A program made the translations under genes and the position numbers. The notes beneath the pieces were generated by a model. That model saw nothing but the letters and a program-made list of their open reading frames with translations. It searched no databases and was not told the DNA's origin. Below are positions 57,062-64,000 of a DNA stretch of 64,000 nucleotides, in pieces. The stretch spans positions 992,001 to 1,056,000 of the forward strand of contig NZ_BCUT01000001.1 of assembly GCF_001591365.1 (NCBI RefSeq), read 5' to 3'. This DNA is from Variovorax paradoxus NBRC 15149 (GTDB lineage: Bacteria > Pseudomonadota > Gammaproteobacteria > Burkholderiales > Burkholderiaceae_C). Each line of letters starts with the position of its first letter. The stretch's first letter is position 1.

Positions 57062-58354
57062 TCAAAGTGCACAGGTCCTGAAGCCGAAGAAACCATCGTC
57101 GCGCCCGGGCAGCGCAAAGCTGCGGCGCCGCGGCGAACGCAGGCGCGAGCGGGTCGCGAACGAAGCGCCGCGCAGCACGCGCGCCTCGCCGAATGCGGCC
57201 ACGGGATCGAACTCGCTGCCCGCGCTCCAGGGATCGGCGCGAAAGCCGGGCCAGGGCCGCAGCGTGCCCGCGGTCCACTCGTGCACGTCGGCCCAGCGGA
57301 ATCCGCGCCGCGCCGCCGTGTGCGCCGCAATCTCCCATTCGACCTCGGTCGCGATGCGCCGGCCGGCCCAGCGCGCCCAGGCATCGGCCTCCCACCAGCT
57401 CAGGTGCACCGCGCTGTGGTGGCCGGCCGCACGCACGGTGGCACCAAAACGGTGCTGCAGCACCGAGCCGCCGGTGCCGTTGCGCGCGACACCGATCTGC
57501 TCGATATGGCGCGGCCCGCGGCGCCCTTCGATCTGCGAGGCCAGCCAGCGCCAGCCCTGCGGATGCCAGAGCTCCTCGCGGTCGTAGCCGCCCTCGTCGA
57601 CGAATTCGATGAACTGGCTCCAGGTCACGGGCTGGGCGTCGATCTCGAATTCGGGCACCTCGACGCGGTGCGCGCCCTGCTCCTGCGCGAAGGCGAAGCC
57701 GCAGCCCTCGGGCAGGCCGAGCTCCCATTGCGTGGCCGGCAGCAGCAGCGGCTCGCGCGTGACGGCCGTGGGCATCGGATCGATGCCCAAAGGCAGCCCC
57801 AGCGTCTGCGCCATCACGATGAACTGCTCGCCGCGCAGGTCTTCATGGAAGAGCGCGAGGCGGTAGAAGTAAAGCCCCGGATCGGTCTCGGCCGCATGCT
57901 CGAGCAGTTCGAGCGTGCTCTCCAGCGTTTCGAGCAGGTAGGCCTTGGTCTGGGCGAGGTCCGGCAGGCCGGGCGACCAGCGCTGCGCGGGCGAGACCTG
58001 GGCCGGGTTCCACCAGTCGTCGGCCGCGGGCTCGATGGCGGCCAGGCGGGTCGGCCGCACCGGGCAATCGGCGCCGAAGGCGCGCTGGGTGTTGCGCCCG
58101 ATCCACCATTCGGCGAACCAGCCGATGTGCCCCGCCAGCCAGAGCGGCGGCACCACGCCCGCATCGCCCGTGCGCTCCACCGCGAGCGCGGGCGAGCCCA
58201 GTGCCTCCTCGTAGAGCGAGAGCAGATGAAGCGTGTGGTTGCGCGCATCGATCAGGGCCAGCGAGAGCAGCTCGCGGCCGGCGCGCTGCATGTCGGGCGA
58301 GTCGATGGAGTGCGGCAAGCCCGTGGGCAGCGGAGGCGGCGACGACGAGGGCAT
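57062..58354 (-). CDS. EgtB/SenA-like DinB plus formylglycine-enzyme-type protein with a missing histidine ligand
   Basis: 430 residues. The N-terminal DinB-like domain has AGHIGWFAEWWIGRN (H76) and LALFHEDLRGEQF (H170). The C-terminal sulfatase-modifying-factor-like domain starts near residue 228 and ends with VLRGASFATRSRLR and DDGFFGFR. EgtB (ergothioneine) and SenA (selenoneine) use three histidines for iron, two of them in HxxxH. Here the second is Arg174 (HEDLR), which I recall as HEDMH in relatives. No egtD, senB or senC lies nearby, so neither product can be claimed. ATG 58354 has no Shine-Dalgarno; GATAAT ends 5 bases upstream. Confidence 0.8.
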   Translation of the reverse strand: MPSSSPPPLPTGLPHSIDSPDMQRAGRELLSLALIDARNHTLHLLSLYEEALGSPALAVERTGDAGVVPPLWLAGHIGWFAEWWIGRNTQRAFGADCPVRPTRLAAIEPAADDWWNPAQVSPAQRWSPGLPDLAQTKAYLLETLESTLELLEHAAETDPGLYFYRLALFHEDLRGEQFIVMAQTLGLPLGIDPMPTAVTREPLLLPATQWELGLPEGCGFAFAQEQGAHRVEVPEFEIDAQPVTWSQFIEFVDEGGYDREELWHPQGWRWLASQIEGRRGPRHIEQIGVARNGTGGSVLQHRFGATVRAAGHHSAVHLSWWEADAWARWAGRRIATEVEWEIAAHTAARRGFRWADVHEWTAGTLRPWPGFRADPWSAGSEFDPVAAFGEARVLRGASFATRSRLRSPRRRSFALPGRDDGFFGFRTCAL

Positions 58355-58552
58355 GTTTCATTATCGCGAGCCGGCGCACCAGTGCGGCGCATGGCGGCCG
58401 CGCCTACGGGAATACACCGCCCGCGCCCGTCCGAAAACGGCTTTGCGCGCCGATAAAATCGCGCGTCCGCCGAAAGCCCCCGGACCGCCGCCCGCCGGCG
58501 GAGCCCGGCCCGCTTCTGCATCCAAGCATCCATTTCCTCTCTGGAGAAGAGC
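58355..58552. promoter_or_regulatory. Divergent gap between the EgtB/SenA-like gene and the TRAP permease genes
   Basis: 198 bases. Minus strand: GATAAT (58365-58360) is the -10 candidate for the EgtB/SenA-like gene. Plus strand: CCGATAAAATC near 58450 is a possible -10 for dctQ, and CTGGAGAAGA just before 58553 is a strong ribosome binding site. No repeat, RNA gene or further reading frame is supported. Confidence 0.4.
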
Positions 58553-59149
58553 ATGAATTTCCTGCTCAGATTTTCGCGCGCGGTCGATTGGCTCAATGGC
58601 CAGATCGGCAAGTACGTGATCTGGCTCATCCTTGCATCCACCGTGATCAGCGGCGTCAATGCCGTGGTCCGGAAGGTGTTCAACGTCAGCTCCAACGCCT
58701 ATCTCGAAGTGCAGTGGTACCTGTTCGCCGCATCCTTCCTGATTGCCGCGGGCTATACCCTCCTGAACCAGGAGCACGTGAAGATCGACGTGATCCTCAG
58801 CCGCCTGTCCAAGCGCGGCCAGATCTGGGTCGACATCATCGGCTTCAGCTTCTTCCTCACGCCGGTCTGCCTCGCCATCCTCTGGTATGGCATTCCGTTC
58901 TTCCTGCAGGGCTATCGCTCGGGCGAGATGTCGAACAACGCCGGCGGCCTGATCCGCTGGCCGATCTACGCCATGATCCCGCTGGGCTTCTCGCTGCTGA
59001 TGCTCCAGGGCTGGTCCGAACTCATCAAGCGCATCGCGTTCCTGCAGGGCCGCATCGACGATCCCACGCAGAAGCGCGACGAAAAGACCGCCGAAGAAGA
59101 ACTGGCCGAGTCGATCCGCCGGCTCGCCGAATCCAACGCCAAAGGCTGA
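58553..59149 (+). CDS. TRAP transporter small permease (TakQ-like)
   Basis: 198 residues, four membrane helices, with NAVVRKVFNVSSNAYLEVQW and AAGYTLLNQEHVKIDVILSR typical of DctQ proteins. The C-terminus is a charged cytosolic tail (KRDEKTAEEELAESIRRLAE). It lies 13 bases before the large permease gene, and the binding-protein gene is convergent further on. Confidence 0.9.
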   Translation: MNFLLRFSRAVDWLNGQIGKYVIWLILASTVISGVNAVVRKVFNVSSNAYLEVQWYLFAASFLIAAGYTLLNQEHVKIDVILSRLSKRGQIWVDIIGFSFFLTPVCLAILWYGIPFFLQGYRSGEMSNNAGGLIRWPIYAMIPLGFSLLMLQGWSELIKRIAFLQGRIDDPTQKRDEKTAEEELAESIRRLAESNAKG

Positions 59150-59162
59150 GCGGTAGCACCCC

Positions 59163-60947
59163 ATGGAATTCATTACGCAAAACTTCGCCCCGATCATGTT
59201 CGCGGGGCTGATCGTGTTCCTGCTGTTCGGCTTCCCGGTGGCGTTCAGCCTCGGCGCCTGCGGCCTGTTCTTCGGCTTCGTCGGCGTGGAGCTCGGCCTC
59301 CTGCCCGAGGCGCTGCTGCAGGCGCTGCCGCTGCGGGTGTTCGGCATCATGCAGAACGACACGCTGCTGGCCATTCCGTTCTTCACGCTCATGGGGCTGA
59401 TCCTCGAGCGAAGCGGCATGGCCGAAGACCTGCTCGACTCGATCGGCCAGCTCTTCGGCCCCGTGCGCGGCGGCCTCGCGCTGGCCGTGATCTTCGTGGG
59501 TGCGCTGCTTGCGGCCACCACCGGCGTGGTCGCGGCCTCGGTCATCTCGATGGGCCTGATCTCCCTGCCGATCATGCTGCGCTACGGCTATGACCGGCGC
59601 ATCGCCTCGGGCGTGATTGCGGCCTCGGGTACGCTGGCGCAGATCATTCCGCCTTCGCTGGTGCTGATCATCATGGCCGACCAGCTCGGCCGCAGCGTGG
59701 GCGACATGTACAAGGGCGCGTTCGTGCCGGGCTTCATGCTCACGGCCATGTACGCGGGCTACGTGATCCTGCTGGCCATCTTCAAGCCCAAGTGGGTTCC
59801 GGCCCTGCCGCTCGAGGCACGCACCTTCCGCGAGCCGAGCGGCAGCAGCGGCCTGCCCTCGCTGCTGGTGCTGACCACCGTTGCCACCGCGGCGGCCGTG
59901 TTCTTTGCCGAGCACATTGCCGATGTCCACACCTGGTGGACCGGCCAGCCCGTGACCAGCGTGGCCACCGACGAAACCATCGTGGTGTCGATGTGCGTCG
60001 GCGTGATGCTGGCCTTCCTGATCGCGGTGGCCAACCGCCTGCTGCGGCTGCGCCTGCTGTCGCGCATCGCCGAGCGCGTGACCTTCGTGCTGATCCCGCC
60101 GCTGCTGCTGATCTTCCTGGTGCTGGGCACGATTTTCCTCGGCGTGGCCACCCCCACCGAAGGCGGCGCCATGGGTGCCCTGGGCGCCTTCATCATGGCC
60201 ATGGTGCGCGGACGGCTCAGCATGAGCCTGCTCAAGCAGGCGCTCAACACCACCACCAAGCTGTCGTGCTTCGTGGTGTTCATCCTGATCGGTTCGACCA
60301 TCTTCAGCCTGGTGTTCCAGGGCGTGGACGGACCGCGCTGGGTCGAGCACCTGCTGACCGGCATGCCCGGCGGCCAGCTCGGCTTCCTGATCCTGGTGAA
60401 CGTGCTGATCTTCTTCCTGGCGTTCTTCCTGGACTTCTTCGAGCTCTCGTTCATCGTGGTGCCGCTCCTGGCACCCGTGGCGCACAAGCTCGGCATCGAC
60501 CTGATCTGGTTCGGCGTGCTGCTGGCTGTGAACATGCAGACCTCGTTCATGCATCCGCCTTTCGGTTTCGCGCTGTTCTACCTGCGCAGCGTGGCGCCGA
60601 CCAAGGCCTACAACGACAAGGTCACGAACGAACGCATCGAGCCCGTCACCACCATGCAGATCTACTGGGGGGCGGTGCCCTTCGTGCTGATCCAGATCAT
60701 CATGGTCGGCCTGATCATCGCGTTCCCGGCCATCGTCTCGAGCGGGCTCGACAAGGAGGTGGCAGTCGACCTCGACAAGATCGGCGCCGAGATGCAGGCC
60801 AACATGCCGAAGGACGACTCCCAGCCCGCTCCCGAGCCGGCACCCGGCGCCTCGGCACCGGCCGGCGGCGAAGCGCCTGCGGGCGCGGAAGAAGACCCGA
60901 TGAAGGCCATGCAGGAACAGCTGGACCGGGACGCGGGCAAGAAGTAG
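59163..60947 (+). CDS. TRAP transporter large permease (TakM-like) with long C-terminal tail
   Basis: 594 residues, longer than the usual 430. The core has the DctM signatures LLAATTGVVAASVISMGLIS and IIPPSLVLIIMADQLGRSVG, and HPPFGFALFYLRS near the end of the conserved part. An insert near residues 215-310 (two extra helices around FAEHIADVHTWWTG) explains part of the extra length. The last 65 residues are soluble and Pro/Ala-rich (PAPEPAPGASAPAGG). It imports an organic acid with sodium. Confidence 0.9.
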   Translation: MEFITQNFAPIMFAGLIVFLLFGFPVAFSLGACGLFFGFVGVELGLLPEALLQALPLRVFGIMQNDTLLAIPFFTLMGLILERSGMAEDLLDSIGQLFGPVRGGLALAVIFVGALLAATTGVVAASVISMGLISLPIMLRYGYDRRIASGVIAASGTLAQIIPPSLVLIIMADQLGRSVGDMYKGAFVPGFMLTAMYAGYVILLAIFKPKWVPALPLEARTFREPSGSSGLPSLLVLTTVATAAAVFFAEHIADVHTWWTGQPVTSVATDETIVVSMCVGVMLAFLIAVANRLLRLRLLSRIAERVTFVLIPPLLLIFLVLGTIFLGVATPTEGGAMGALGAFIMAMVRGRLSMSLLKQALNTTTKLSCFVVFILIGSTIFSLVFQGVDGPRWVEHLLTGMPGGQLGFLILVNVLIFFLAFFLDFFELSFIVVPLLAPVAHKLGIDLIWFGVLLAVNMQTSFMHPPFGFALFYLRSVAPTKAYNDKVTNERIEPVTTMQIYWGAVPFVLIQIIMVGLIIAFPAIVSSGLDKEVAVDLDKIGAEMQANMPKDDSQPAPEPAPGASAPAGGEAPAGAEEDPMKAMQEQLDRDAGKK

Positions 60948-61011
60948 TTCGAAGAAAGCCGCTGCAGGCCCTCCGGGGCACGCGGCGGCCGCGGGCCTTC
61001 CCCGAAGCCCC

Positions 61012-61041
61012 AAAAAAAAGCCCCGCGATGCGGGGCTTTTT
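61012..61041. terminator. Bidirectional terminator between convergent TRAP genes
   Basis: Stem GCCCCGC/GCGGGGC (61020-61026 with 61030-61036), A-run on the left and T-run on the right, so it can stop transcription from both sides. Confidence 0.92.
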
Positions 61042-61062
61042 GCTGGCCGGAACGAACCCGGA

Positions 61063-62145
61063 TCAGAGCTTGAGCGTGGACATGAACGAGTCGAAGCGCG
61101 ATTCCGCAAAACGGAACCAGAGCACCTGGTCGCGCTGGAAGCTGCGGAAGTCGGCGTAGATCTTCTTCCACTCGGGGCTCTTGGCGTCGTTCTCGGCATA
61201 GACCTCGAGCGAAGCCTTGTAGGCGGCGTCCATCATGGCTTGCGAGAACGGCAGCACCTTGGTCTTGGCGGCCACGAGCTGCTTGAGCGCGATCGGGTTG
61301 AGCGCGTCGTACTTGGCCAGCATGTCCGACGAGGCCACGGCCGCGGCGGCTTCCACGATGGCCTTGTTCTCGGCCGAGAGGCCGTCCATGGCCTTCTGGT
61401 TGATGAAGAAGTCCACTTCCGGACCGCCTTCCCACCAGCCGGGGTAGTAGTAGAACGGCGCCACCTTGTTGAAGCCGAGCTTCTGGTCGTCGTACGGTCC
61501 CACCCATTCGGCGGCATCGATGGTGCCCTTTTCGAGTGCCTGGTAGATCTCGCCGCCCGGCAGGCTTTGCGGCACCGCGCCCATCTTCTGCATGACCTCG
61601 CCGATCAGGCCGCCGCCCAGGCGCATCTTCATGCCCTTGAAGTCCGCCACGGACTTGATTTCCTTGCGGAACCAGCCGCCCATCTGGCAGCCCGTGTTGC
61701 CGCCGGCGAAGCTCACCATGCTGTATTTGGCGTAGAACTCGTTCATGAGCTTGCGGCCGTTGCCGTGCATCATCCACGCGGTCATCTGGCGTGAGTTCAG
61801 GCCGAACGGAATGGCCGAACCCAGCGCGAACGCGGGGTTCTTGCCGTAGAAGTAGTAGGGCACGGTGTGGCACATCTCGACCGAACCGTTCTGCACGCCG
61901 TCCACCACACCGAAGGGAGGCATCAGCTCGCCGCCGGCATGGACCGAGATTTCGAACTTGCCGCCCGACATGGCCTTGACCGCCTTGGCGAAGACTTCCG
62001 CGCCGCCGTAGATGGTGTCGAGCGACTTGGGAAAGCTCGACGCCAGGCGCCAGCGGACGGCCGCCTGCGCATGAACTGCGGGCGCAATGCCGGCGGCCAG
62101 AACGCCCGCAATGCCGGCGTTTTTAATGAGGGAACGACGATCCAT
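61063..62145 (-). CDS. TRAP transporter binding protein, TakP-like (2-oxoacid type)
   Basis: 360 residues from ATG 62145 (CGGAG upstream). A twin-arginine-like signal (MDRRSLIKNAGIAGVLAAGI) ends near residue 27. The mature part strongly resembles TakP, the 2-oxoacid-binding protein of Rhodobacter: RWRLASSFPKSLDTIYGGAE, GGNTGCQMGGWFRKEI and EWVGPYDDQKLGF. It likely binds pyruvate or another 2-oxoacid together with sodium. It partners the permease genes on the other strand. A terminator-like leader precedes it. Confidence 0.9.
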   Translation of the reverse strand: MDRRSLIKNAGIAGVLAAGIAPAVHAQAAVRWRLASSFPKSLDTIYGGAEVFAKAVKAMSGGKFEISVHAGGELMPPFGVVDGVQNGSVEMCHTVPYYFYGKNPAFALGSAIPFGLNSRQMTAWMMHGNGRKLMNEFYAKYSMVSFAGGNTGCQMGGWFRKEIKSVADFKGMKMRLGGGLIGEVMQKMGAVPQSLPGGEIYQALEKGTIDAAEWVGPYDDQKLGFNKVAPFYYYPGWWEGGPEVDFFINQKAMDGLSAENKAIVEAAAAVASSDMLAKYDALNPIALKQLVAAKTKVLPFSQAMMDAAYKASLEVYAENDAKSPEWKKIYADFRSFQRDQVLWFRFAESRFDSFMSTLKL

Positions 62146-62168
62146 TGAATTCACTCCGAGTGCATTGG

Positions 62169-62216
62169 AAAAAACGAAACGCGGCTTGTGGCCGCGTCGA
62201 GGACTTTTGTAAGTCC
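62169..62216 (-). promoter_or_regulatory. Leader of the TakP-like gene with two hairpins, one terminator-like
   Basis: Minus-strand order: a possible -10 TACAAT (about 62230), hairpin GGACTT-N4-AAGTCC (62216-62201), then CGCGGC-N5-GCCGCG (62196-62180) followed by T-rich sequence ending in six T (62174-62169). The second hairpin has the form of an intrinsic terminator but ends only 24 bases before the ATG. Confidence 0.45.
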
Positions 62217-62257
62217 CGGATATTGTAAAAACGCACTTACACCCGCCCGGCGGGGGT

Positions 62258-64000
62258 TTACCCTGCGGCGGCCGCGCCGAAGCGCTGCGCAATCGAAGCG
62301 GCAATGCCGGGCGCATCGAGACCGATCGATGCGAGCAATTTGCCAGGGTCGCCATGCTCGATGAAGCGGTCGGGCAGGCCCAGCTGCAGCACCGGCCTTT
62401 GCACATGGGCCGCCTGCAGCGCCTCGAGCACCGCGCTGCCCGCGCCGCCCATGACGGCGCCCTCTTCGAGCGTGACGATGGCGTCATGCGTGCCCGCCAC
62501 CTTCAGCAGCAGCTCGACGTCCAGCGGCTTGGCCCAGCGCATGTTGACCACCGTGGCATCGAGCGATTCGGCCGCCGTGAGCGCCGGGTACAGCAAAGTG
62601 CCGAAGGCCAGGATGGCGATGCGCTTGCCCTCGCGGCGCACTTCGCCCTTGCCGAACGGCAGCGCGTCGAGTGCGAGGTGCGGCACCACGCCCGCACCGG
62701 CCCCGCGCGGATAGCGCACCGCCACCGGATGGTTCTGCTCGTAGGCGCTCGACAGGAGCTGCCGGCACTCGCGCTCGTCGGCCGGGCAGGCAATGCTCAT
62801 GTTGGGAATGCAGCGCAGGAACGGGATGTCGTAGGCGCCCGCGTGCGTGGCGCCGTCGGCACCCACAAGGCCGGCGCGGTCGAGTGCGAACACCACCGGC
62901 AGGTTCTGGATCGCGACGTCGTGGATCAGCTGGTCGTAGGCGCGCTGCAAAAAGGTCGAATAGATCGCCACCACCGGCTTCAGGCCCTCGCAGGCAAGGC
63001 CCGCCGCAAAGGTGACGGCATGCTGCTCGGCAATGCCGACGTCGTAGTAGCGGTCGGGAAAGCGCTGCTCGAACTCGACCAGCCCCGAGCCTTCGCGCAT
63101 GGCCGGCGTGATGCCCACCAGCCGGCCGTCGTGCGCGGCCATGTCGCAGAGCCATTGGCCGAAGACCTGCGTGAAGGTCTGCTTGGCCACCGCGGTGGGC
63201 TTGACCAGCCCCACCTGCGGATCGAACTTGCCAGGCCCGTGGTAGGCCACCGGGTCGGCCTCGGCCAGCTTGTAGCCCTGGCCCTTCTTGGTGACCACGT
63301 GCAGGAACTGCGGGCCGTCCAGGTGCTTGAGGTTCTCGAGCGTGGGCACCAGCGAATCGAGGTCGTGGCCGTCGATGGGGCCGACGTAGTTGAAGCCGAA
63401 CTGCTCGAACAGCGTGGCCGGCACCACCATGCCCTTGGCATGCTGCTCGAAGCGCTTGGCCAGCTCGAACAGCGGCGGCGCCGCGCGCAGCACGCTCTTG
63501 CCGACGTTCTTGGCCGCGGCGTAGAAGTTGCCGCTCATCAGCTGCGCGAGGTAGCGGTTGAGAGCGCCCACGGGCGGGCTGATCGACATGTCGTTGTCGT
63601 TCAGGATCACCAGCAGCTTGCAGTCGCACACGCCGGCGTTGTTGAGCGCCTCGAAGGCCATGCCGGCCGTGAGCGCGCCGTCGCCGATGATGGCCACGGA
63701 ATGGCGGTCCTCGCCCTTCTGCTTGGCCGCCATCGCCATGCCGAGCGCGGCCGAGATGCTGGTCGACGAGTGCGCGGTGCCGAAGGTGTCGTATTCGCTC
63801 TCGCTCCTCTGCGGAAAGCCCGAGATGCCGCCGATCTGCCGCAGCGTGGGCATGCGCTCGCGCCGGCCCGTGAGGATCTTGTGCGGATAGGTCTGGTGGC
63901 CCACGTCCCACACCAGGCGGTCGTGCGGCGTGTTGAACACATGGTGCAGCGCGACCGTGAGCTCGACCGTGCCAAGGTTCGAGCTCAGGTGGCCGCCGGT
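62258..64000 (-). CDS. dxs: 1-deoxy-D-xylulose-5-phosphate synthase, C-terminal 580 residues
   Basis: The gene continues past the window end; reading upstream of an internal ATG at 63940 gives [20 protein letters not shown], the normal Dxs sequence, so only about 50 N-terminal residues are missing. Thiamine diphosphate motif: [20 protein letters not shown] with NDNDMSIS. The transketolase-like pyrimidine domain has [18 protein letters not shown] with the catalytic glutamate, and the C-terminal domain ends normally. Dxs condenses pyruvate and glyceraldehyde 3-phosphate, the first step of the MEP isoprenoid pathway. Confidence 0.97.
   Translation of the reverse strand, partial: TGGHLSSNLGTVELTVALHHVFNTPHDRLVWDVGHQTYPHKILTGRRERMPTLRQIGGISGFPQRSESEYDTFGTAHSSTSISAALGMAMAAKQKGEDRHSVAIIGDGALTAGMAFEALNNAGVCDCKLLVILNDNDMSISPPVGALNRYLAQLMSGNFYAAAKNVGKSVLRAAPPLFELAKRFEQHAKGMVVPATLFEQFGFNYVGPIDGHDLDSLVPTLENLKHLDGPQFLHVVTKKGQGYKLAEADPVAYHGPGKFDPQVGLVKPTAVAKQTFTQVFGQWLCDMAAHDGRLVGITPAMREGSGLVEFEQRFPDRYYDVGIAEQHAVTFAAGLACEGLKPVVAIYSTFLQRAYDQLIHDVAIQNLPVVFALDRAGLVGADGATHAGAYDIPFLRCIPNMSIACPADERECRQLLSSAYEQNHPVAVRYPRGAGAGVVPHLALDALPFGKGEVRREGKRIAILAFGTLLYPALTAAESLDATVVNMRWAKPLDVELLLKVAGTHDAIVTLEEGAVMGGAGSAVLEALQAAHVQRPVLQLGLPDRFIEHGDPGKLLASIGLDAPGIAASIAQRFGAAAAG

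Noticed and set aside
57062..58354. Direct naming as SenA or EgtB
   Set aside because: One iron-ligand histidine is replaced by arginine and none of the partner genes (egtD, senB, senC) is in the neighbourhood.
59025..61199. A 724-codon minus-strand frame opposite the TRAP permease
   Set aside because: Shadow of the permease gene, repetitive His/Asp/Gln-rich product.
62258..63940. Starting dxs at the ATG at 63940
   Set aside because: Upstream codons continue the conserved Dxs sequence to the window edge, so the real start lies outside.

Overview
The window reads as chromosomal DNA of a high-GC betaproteobacterium of the Comamonadaceae, most likely Variovorax or a close relative. The evidence is the gene set and order (serC-pheA-tyrA-aroA/cmk-rpsA-ihfB-lapAB), a one-piece tmRNA with tag ANDERFALAA, several TRAP and branched-chain-type ABC transporters, and a Mo-hydroxylase (cox-type) cluster. 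This placement is from recall of these families, not from a search. The DNA is almost fully coding: no gap without a gene exceeds about 230 bases. I saw no tRNA, rRNA, IS element, prophage or CRISPR array.

Layout. 1-6372: minus-strand genes for a sterol-desaturase-like membrane protein (cut by the window edge), a polysaccharide deacetylase-like protein, a YVTN beta-propeller protein, an RsuA-type pseudouridine synthase, gamma-glutamyltransferase and a large methyltransferase. 6437-9049: ssrA (tmRNA) with promoter and terminator, the ubiG-gph pair, and an OmpA-like lipid-free outer-membrane/periplasmic protein. 9275-21553: the housekeeping block gyrA, DUF2059, serC, pheA, tyrA, an aroA-cmk fusion, rpsA, ihfB, lapA and lapB. 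It links gyrase, serine and aromatic amino acid synthesis, nucleotide metabolism, translation and LPS control. 21703-31680: a ComEA-like protein, a DctPQM TRAP transporter behind a sigma54-type promoter, the fluoride channel crcB and a six-gene Mrp cation/proton antiporter operon.

31696-43537 is an accessory metal-enzyme region. It holds a minus-strand cox-type operon (S-L-M-D-E-G-F) whose large subunit carries the form II active-site motif AYRGAGR, so its substrate is not CO with any confidence. A divergent GAF/Fis regulator follows, then a SnoaL-like protein and a complete tungstate-type ABC transporter (tupBCA) with a perfect inverted repeat upstream. 43633-51897 is a coherent catabolic unit: a five-gene branched-chain-type ABC transporter (livKHMGF), an M20 carbamoyl-amino-acid/ureide-type amidohydrolase and an M81 (MlrC-type) metallopeptidase. 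It lies behind an essentially perfect sigma54 promoter and opposite a GntR/FCD regulator, which suggests nitrogen scavenging from an amide- or ureide-type compound.

51969-58354 holds a LysR regulator/omega-aminotransferase divergent pair, a ModE-like HTH plus periplasmic-binding-domain regulator, an MFS transporter, and an EgtB/SenA-like non-heme iron protein in which one expected histidine ligand is replaced by arginine. 58553-64000 contains a TakP-type TRAP system with its binding-protein gene convergent to the permease genes, and the 3' part of dxs, cut by the window end.

The most unusual items are a REP-like palindromic element in frame inside the coxD ATPase gene, the ligand-altered EgtB/SenA homologue, the form II Mo-hydroxylase beside a tungstate transporter, the sigma54 promoters, and a recurring promoter pattern (-10 element 5-8 bases before ATG, no Shine-Dalgarno) that suggests several leaderless mRNAs. 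No wholly novel multi-gene system can be claimed from sequence reading alone.
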